Position numbers and translations under genes: made by a program. This document shows, piece by piece, positions 60,546 to 64,000 of a stretch of DNA of 64,000 bases. The notes below the pieces were generated by a model. The model did not search any database. It was given only the letters and a program-made list of their open reading frames with translations, and was not told the DNA's origin. The stretch is from Hirschia sp. (GTDB lineage Bacteria; Pseudomonadota; Alphaproteobacteria; Caulobacterales; Hyphomonadaceae), in assembly GCA_002709235.1 (NCBI GenBank), contig PAQI01000005.1, positions 34,312-98,311 of the forward strand, given 5' to 3'. Each line of letters starts with the position of its first letter. Positions within the stretch are counted from its first letter, which is position 1.

Positions 60546-62030
60546 TCAGCCAGCACTGGCTTCATCTTCGTCGGTGCGCACCTTGAGGTCATATTCGCGA
60601 ACCTTGCGATACAGCGTGGACCGACCAATGCCGAGCTTGCGCGCGACCTGGGACATGTGCCCCGAATAAAGGTCAATGGCGTACTGGATCAGATCGCGTT
60701 CAATGGCTTCCAGTGGACGCAGCTCACCTTCAGCATCGGTGATCTCGATCGGACCATTGGAGCTGTCCATTTCCGGGGCCGCAATCGTGGCCGCACCGGT
60801 CGGTGTGGAGACCTGTACCATGGGTGTATCCAGAACCGGGACCAACCCTGATATCTGCGGAAAGTCGTGAGGCTCCAGATATTCCCGGTCACACAGGACG
60901 ACAGCACGGAAAATCGTGTTCTCCAGCTGACGCACATTGCCCGGCCAGTCATAGGTCGATAACATGGCAAGCGATTCAGGCGTTGCGCCGGCAATGTTCT
61001 TGTTTTCCTGCGCGTTGAAGCGGCGGATGAAATGTTCGACCATTTCGCGCATGTCTTCCTTGCGTTCACGCAGGGCAGGGATCTCGATCGGGAAAACATT
61101 CAGACGGTAATAGAGGTCTTCGCGGAAGCGGCCCTCGGCAACAGCCTGTGCCAGATCAACATTGGTTGCCGAAATGATGCGCACATTCACCTTTGTCGGA
61201 CGACGCGAGCCAACAGCATCGACCTCGCCTTCCTGAAGCGCACGCAGCAACTTGACCTGCATGTCCAGCGGCAATTCACCGACTTCATCCAGGAACAGCG
61301 TACCTGTATCGGCTTCCACGAACTTGCCGAGCTTCTTGTCGACAGCACCCGTAAAGGCACCCTTCTCGTGGCCGAACAGAATGCTTTCGACGAGATTTTC
61401 AGGGATCGCACCACAGTTCACCGTCACGAAAGGGCGGCCGGAGCGTTCGGATGCACCTTGAATGCAGCGTGCGACAACTTCCTTACCCACACCGCTTTCA
61501 CCCAATACAAGGATCGGGATGTTCGATGCAGCGGCGCGTTGTCCCAGTCTGACGACCTGTTTCATCGACGGCGAACCGGCGATCATGTCTTCAAAGCCCA
61601 TCGCGCCTTCGCTTTTGCGGGTCAGACGTTTGACCTCGCCGCGCAGGTCGGACACTTTGAGGGCATTGCGCAGGGAAACTACGATGCGTTCAGGAGATGC
61701 AGGTTTGACGAAGAAATCGACAGCCCCACCGCGCATGGCCTGGACAACGGTATCGATGCCACCGGACGCAGTCAGCACGATCACTGGAAGGTCAGGTCGG
61801 CGTTCGATCAGCCGTTCGAGTGTCTCCATGCCGGACAGTCCGGGCATCACAAGGTCGAGAAGGACAACATCAACACCATTCTTGGCGTCGGAAGCTTCTT
61901 CCAGTGCGCGCTCACCATTATCGACGAGACGGGCGCGGAAACCCTGGCGCTCTACCGCTCCTTGAAGGAGGCGGCGTTGGGTCGGGTCGTCGTCCACGAT
62001 CAGAACAGTTTTCGCCATCACCTTTACCAT
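60546..62030 (-). CDS. Sigma-54-dependent response regulator (TacA/NtrC-like)
   Basis: This 494-residue activator has a receiver domain with DDD acidic residues and phosphoacceptor Asp59 in VVLLDLVMPGLSG, and a sigma-54 AAA+ domain with Walker A GESGVGKE, the GAFTGA loop and the Walker B LFLDEVGELP. It ends in a Fis-type helix-turn-helix (SQVARKLGIGRSTLYRKV). The start DDDPTQRRLLQ and Fis-type end resemble TacA of Caulobacter, which promotes stalk genes via sigma-54. No kinase gene is adjacent. AAGGAG lies ten bases before the ATG at 62030; an ATG at 62018 is possible. Confidence 0.93.
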   Translation of the reverse strand: MVKVMAKTVLIVDDDPTQRRLLQGAVERQGFRARLVDNGERALEEASDAKNGVDVVLLDLVMPGLSGMETLERLIERRPDLPVIVLTASGGIDTVVQAMRGGAVDFFVKPASPERIVVSLRNALKVSDLRGEVKRLTRKSEGAMGFEDMIAGSPSMKQVVRLGQRAAASNIPILVLGESGVGKEVVARCIQGASERSGRPFVTVNCGAIPENLVESILFGHEKGAFTGAVDKKLGKFVEADTGTLFLDEVGELPLDMQVKLLRALQEGEVDAVGSRRPTKVNVRIISATNVDLAQAVAEGRFREDLYYRLNVFPIEIPALRERKEDMREMVEHFIRRFNAQENKNIAGATPESLAMLSTYDWPGNVRQLENTIFRAVVLCDREYLEPHDFPQISGLVPVLDTPMVQVSTPTGAATIAAPEMDSSNGPIEITDAEGELRPLEAIERDLIQYAIDLYSGHMSQVARKLGIGRSTLYRKVREYDLKVRTDEDEASAG

Positions 62031-62132
62031 TACTCTACTGCTCCTTGAGAGGAGCGTTATTTAACTTGGACCACAATGGCACGAAGGCATGAAATCCAGC
62101 TTAAAACTTGGCAACAATTTTGACAGGACTGA

Positions 62133-63794
62133 ATGAAAATGACGCGAAGCTGGCTCCGACTGCTTCAAAATGAACAGAGCAAGCCTTTCGAGCGGCTTTA
62201 CCAAGGTCCTGTGGATCCGCGTCTCCGGCGCGACCGAGATCGGCTCAGCGCACAGGTGGAGCAGCTCCTCAAAGATCAGTTAGACGGTTTCGCTCCCCCC
62301 TTCGTGCAGATCGAGCAAGCCGCAGGTCTCGCCAGCAGGCTGAGAATGTTCATTCAGATTTGGCTATCCCTATCCAATCACCCGCGCAAGGACCTCAGGG
62401 AAGAATCCATTACTTTTTTGCAAGATTTGCGCAGTGACAGTCTTCAAATTCGAGCATTGCTGCTCAATCGCATCTCACTCGGAGGGGATGCGCCCGCTGA
62501 ATGGGTCACGATGATGCGTCGCCGTGGCCACACCATACTGCCCTGGCGCGCTGCAATCGGTGTCGCAGAACAACCTGAACATGATGTCGACATTGCATGG
62601 CTTGGAAGGTTCGAAGCCGAGCAGGCGATCAATGCAGCAGCCGGTGAGGCAGGGATCGGAAAACTGGCGGCGCGCCTGCGTGCCACACAGGTGTCAAAGA
62701 GAACCGCAGCAATTGCCGATATGCATGCTGTCTTCAAACGGGTCGAGACCGATCTCGAAACGCGTTTCAGGGAAGCTGCACGTTTGGCTGCGCTGACACA
62801 GTTCAATCATGCACGTCTGGATGCACAGCCGCAGACAATGGAGATCGCGCTCAAGGTCGCCGCACGGCGCGCACCTCGGCTGGCGTCCAGATGGTATGGG
62901 AGCCTTGGGGTGTCACAGCCAGGCATGCATCAATGGCATGACCGTTTCGCAGATCAGCCGGTTGTCCTGAACCTGGCAACCTTTCAGGCCCGAGAGCGTG
63001 CGATCTCTGTATTGGAGCGCCTGCACCCAGAGGTCGCACGGGCAATGATCAAACTGGTGCGAAAGGGGCGGGTGTTGCAGCCCATGGGGCGCGGCGGCGG
63101 GTTTACCACACCAATGCTGTTCGACCACAAGGGTCGCTGTAATGGCGAGCTGATAATCTATGCACCCTTTGACAAGGATGTGTCTGCCCTCAGAACACTG
63201 GTGCATGAGATGGGACATGGTGCACATGCCTATCTGTCGCGCCGCAAGGGCCCGCTTTTGTCCGATGCAGGATGGGCTGTATCCGAAATGATCGCGCTGA
63301 GCTGTGAAACCCTGCTGCTGGAAGCCTTTCCGCACGCTCATCGCGAACAGGATTTTTACATGCTGGTTCATCAGGCGGCGATTGCCCGGTTCGAACGCGA
63401 TCTGGCAACTGACAAGTCTGGTCGCAGCGTTGATGATATCTGGGTCTCGGCAATGGCAACCATGTATGGCGCGGATATTTCGCTGACGGGATATGAACCC
63501 TATTGGCGGCGACATACATCAACCTTGTCCAGCGTGGGGTATCCCACGGCCTATCTTCTGGGCTGGGCACTGGCGCAACATGCGGCCAGGCGCCGCGAGA
63601 CGCTAGGCGAAGCCACACAGGCAACCTATCTGGATATCATGAAGTCTGGCAGCACAGTTGGATTTGAGGATTGCGCTGCCATGCTGGGTGCAGACGATAT
63701 GGAGGCCATGTTCGAGGCCGCCTATGATTGCGCCGAGGAAAGGCTATCGGCCGGGAGTGCCCAGGATGACCGACAGAAAAGATCCGGAACGTAA
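62133..63794 (+). CDS. M3-family oligoendopeptidase
   Basis: This 553-residue zinc peptidase has HEMGHGAHAYLSRRKGP with the HExxH zinc motif near residue 358 and a downstream glutamate in SEMIALSCETLLLEAF. FVCWAGK-like segments are absent; the fold is otherwise all-helical, as in the M3 family (thimet oligopeptidase, PepF). It is cytoplasmic, since no signal peptide is visible. M3 enzymes trim peptides after proteolysis. Start could be ATG 62133 or ATG 62139. It overlaps the ABC1-kinase gene that follows by 29 bases. Confidence 0.92.
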   Translation: MKMTRSWLRLLQNEQSKPFERLYQGPVDPRLRRDRDRLSAQVEQLLKDQLDGFAPPFVQIEQAAGLASRLRMFIQIWLSLSNHPRKDLREESITFLQDLRSDSLQIRALLLNRISLGGDAPAEWVTMMRRRGHTILPWRAAIGVAEQPEHDVDIAWLGRFEAEQAINAAAGEAGIGKLAARLRATQVSKRTAAIADMHAVFKRVETDLETRFREAARLAALTQFNHARLDAQPQTMEIALKVAARRAPRLASRWYGSLGVSQPGMHQWHDRFADQPVVLNLATFQARERAISVLERLHPEVARAMIKLVRKGRVLQPMGRGGGFTTPMLFDHKGRCNGELIIYAPFDKDVSALRTLVHEMGHGAHAYLSRRKGPLLSDAGWAVSEMIALSCETLLLEAFPHAHREQDFYMLVHQAAIARFERDLATDKSGRSVDDIWVSAMATMYGADISLTGYEPYWRRHTSTLSSVGYPTAYLLGWALAQHAARRRETLGEATQATYLDIMKSGSTVGFEDCAAMLGADDMEAMFEAAYDCAEERLSAGSAQDDRQKRSGT

Positions 63795-64000
63795 TCGCTT
63801 TTCGGCACGCGCCGGGCGAATGGCCAGCGTTGGTGCCAATCTGGCAGGCGCAGCCCTTTCATTCGGTGCCAATTCAATGTTTGGCAGTGCCGAAGGCGAT
63901 GAACGCATCGCGCGGGCGCTGAAGGAAGCGCTTGGGCGGTCCAAGGGGCCGCTGATGAAGGTGGCGCAGATGCTGTCCACCATTCCAGATTTTCTGCCGG
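63766..64000 (+). CDS. ABC1/UbiB-family kinase-like protein (5' part, cut by window edge)
   Basis: The first 78 codons read MTDRKDPERNRFSARAGRMA, then a glycine/alanine-rich stretch (ASVGANLAGAALSFGANSMFGS), then RIARALKEALGRSKGPLMKVAQMLSTIPDFLP. The KxGQ-like LKEALGRSKGPLMKVAQMLST segment is the signature of ABC1/ADCK (UbiB-like) kinases, which assist ubiquinone synthesis. The CAGG just before the ATG is a weak ribosome-binding site. The gene continues beyond the window. Confidence 0.85.
   Translation, partial: MTDRKDPERNRFSARAGRMASVGANLAGAALSFGANSMFGSAEGDERIARALKEALGRSKGPLMKVAQMLSTIPDFLP

Noticed and set aside
61032-62048. Long plus-strand open frame of 338 codons opposite the sigma-54 regulator
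   Set aside because: It is the antisense shadow of a well-conserved NtrC-like gene; no ribosome-binding site and no protein-like motifs.
1-64000. CRISPR array, rRNA operon, IS element or integrase
   Set aside because: I saw no regularly spaced direct repeats, no rRNA-like sequence, and no transposase or tyrosine-recombinase motifs in any frame.

Overview
The window reads as chromosomal DNA of an alphaproteobacterium, most likely from the Caulobacterales/Hyphomonadaceae/Maricaulales side. The pointers are the carA / yqeY-dnaG-rpoD cluster, a DnaG whose zinc ligands are mostly lost (as I recall for Caulobacter-type primases), the ubiK / lgt-midA-pgeF and ybjN-proC neighbourhoods, a crotonyl-CoA carboxylase/reductase, and a TacA-like sigma-54 activator. 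The taxonomic call rests on gene content and remembered synteny; no alignment was run.

Layout. 0-1.5 kb: minus-strand operon yggT-yggU-folD. 1.9-4.5 kb: a stand-alone VirD4/TraG-like ATPase and a PiT-like permease. 4.6-10.6 kb: carA divergent from yqeY-dnaG-rpoD. 10.6-12.9 kb: a patch of less conserved genes (HExxH protein, SHOCT protein, GNAT). 12.9-17.8 kb: metY, yjbQ, an aldo-keto reductase, a 38-residue lysine-rich protein and an MprF-like protein. 17.8-24.5 kb: prs, pgeF-midA-lgt, ubiK, a YbjN-like gene, proC, a TetR regulator. 24.5-28.1 kb: MarR / OmpR-type / EnvZ-type regulators divergent from ilvE. 28.2-31 kb: a 26-residue membrane protein, Ca/Na antiporter, pteridine-reductase-like SDR, folB, sixA. 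31.4-37.3 kb: hybrid kinase, GltS-like FMN protein, DUF4105 protein and a membrane TIR-like protein. 37.3-43.2 kb: leucine-degradation locus (mccB-mccA divergent from ivd plus a GntR regulator). 43.3-46.5 kb: VanZ-like protein, short asparaginase-like protein, TonB-dependent receptor.

46.5-48.9 kb is an AT-rich accessory island abutting the 3' end of tRNA-Arg(CCT). It carries a phage/plasmid-type remnant and a tight three-gene operon. The first two proteins share a C-terminal winged-helix-like domain, and the third has a similar N-terminal domain plus a HEPN-type C-terminal domain with an intact RNxxxH motif. This is the best candidate for an undescribed (probably defence/abortive-infection) system. 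A 5' fragment of a second, different tRNA-Arg(CCT) lies beside the intact tRNA and suggests repeated integration or rearrangement there.

49-64 kb: DUF3445 protein, EF-hand lipoprotein, a membrane-anchored TIR-domain protein (second possible immunity gene), Rieske oxygenase, chagasin-like inhibitor, ccr with a TGCA-rich inverted repeat upstream, a D-amino-acid-transaminase-like gene, DUF1993, a NatAB-type ABC exporter, a sigma-54 response regulator, an M3 peptidase, and the start of an ABC1/UbiB-family kinase cut by the window edge.

No CRISPR array, rRNA, complete transposon or integrase was found. All assignments come from reading the sequence and from memory of protein families; starts were chosen from Shine-Dalgarno-like sequences, overlaps and family N-termini.
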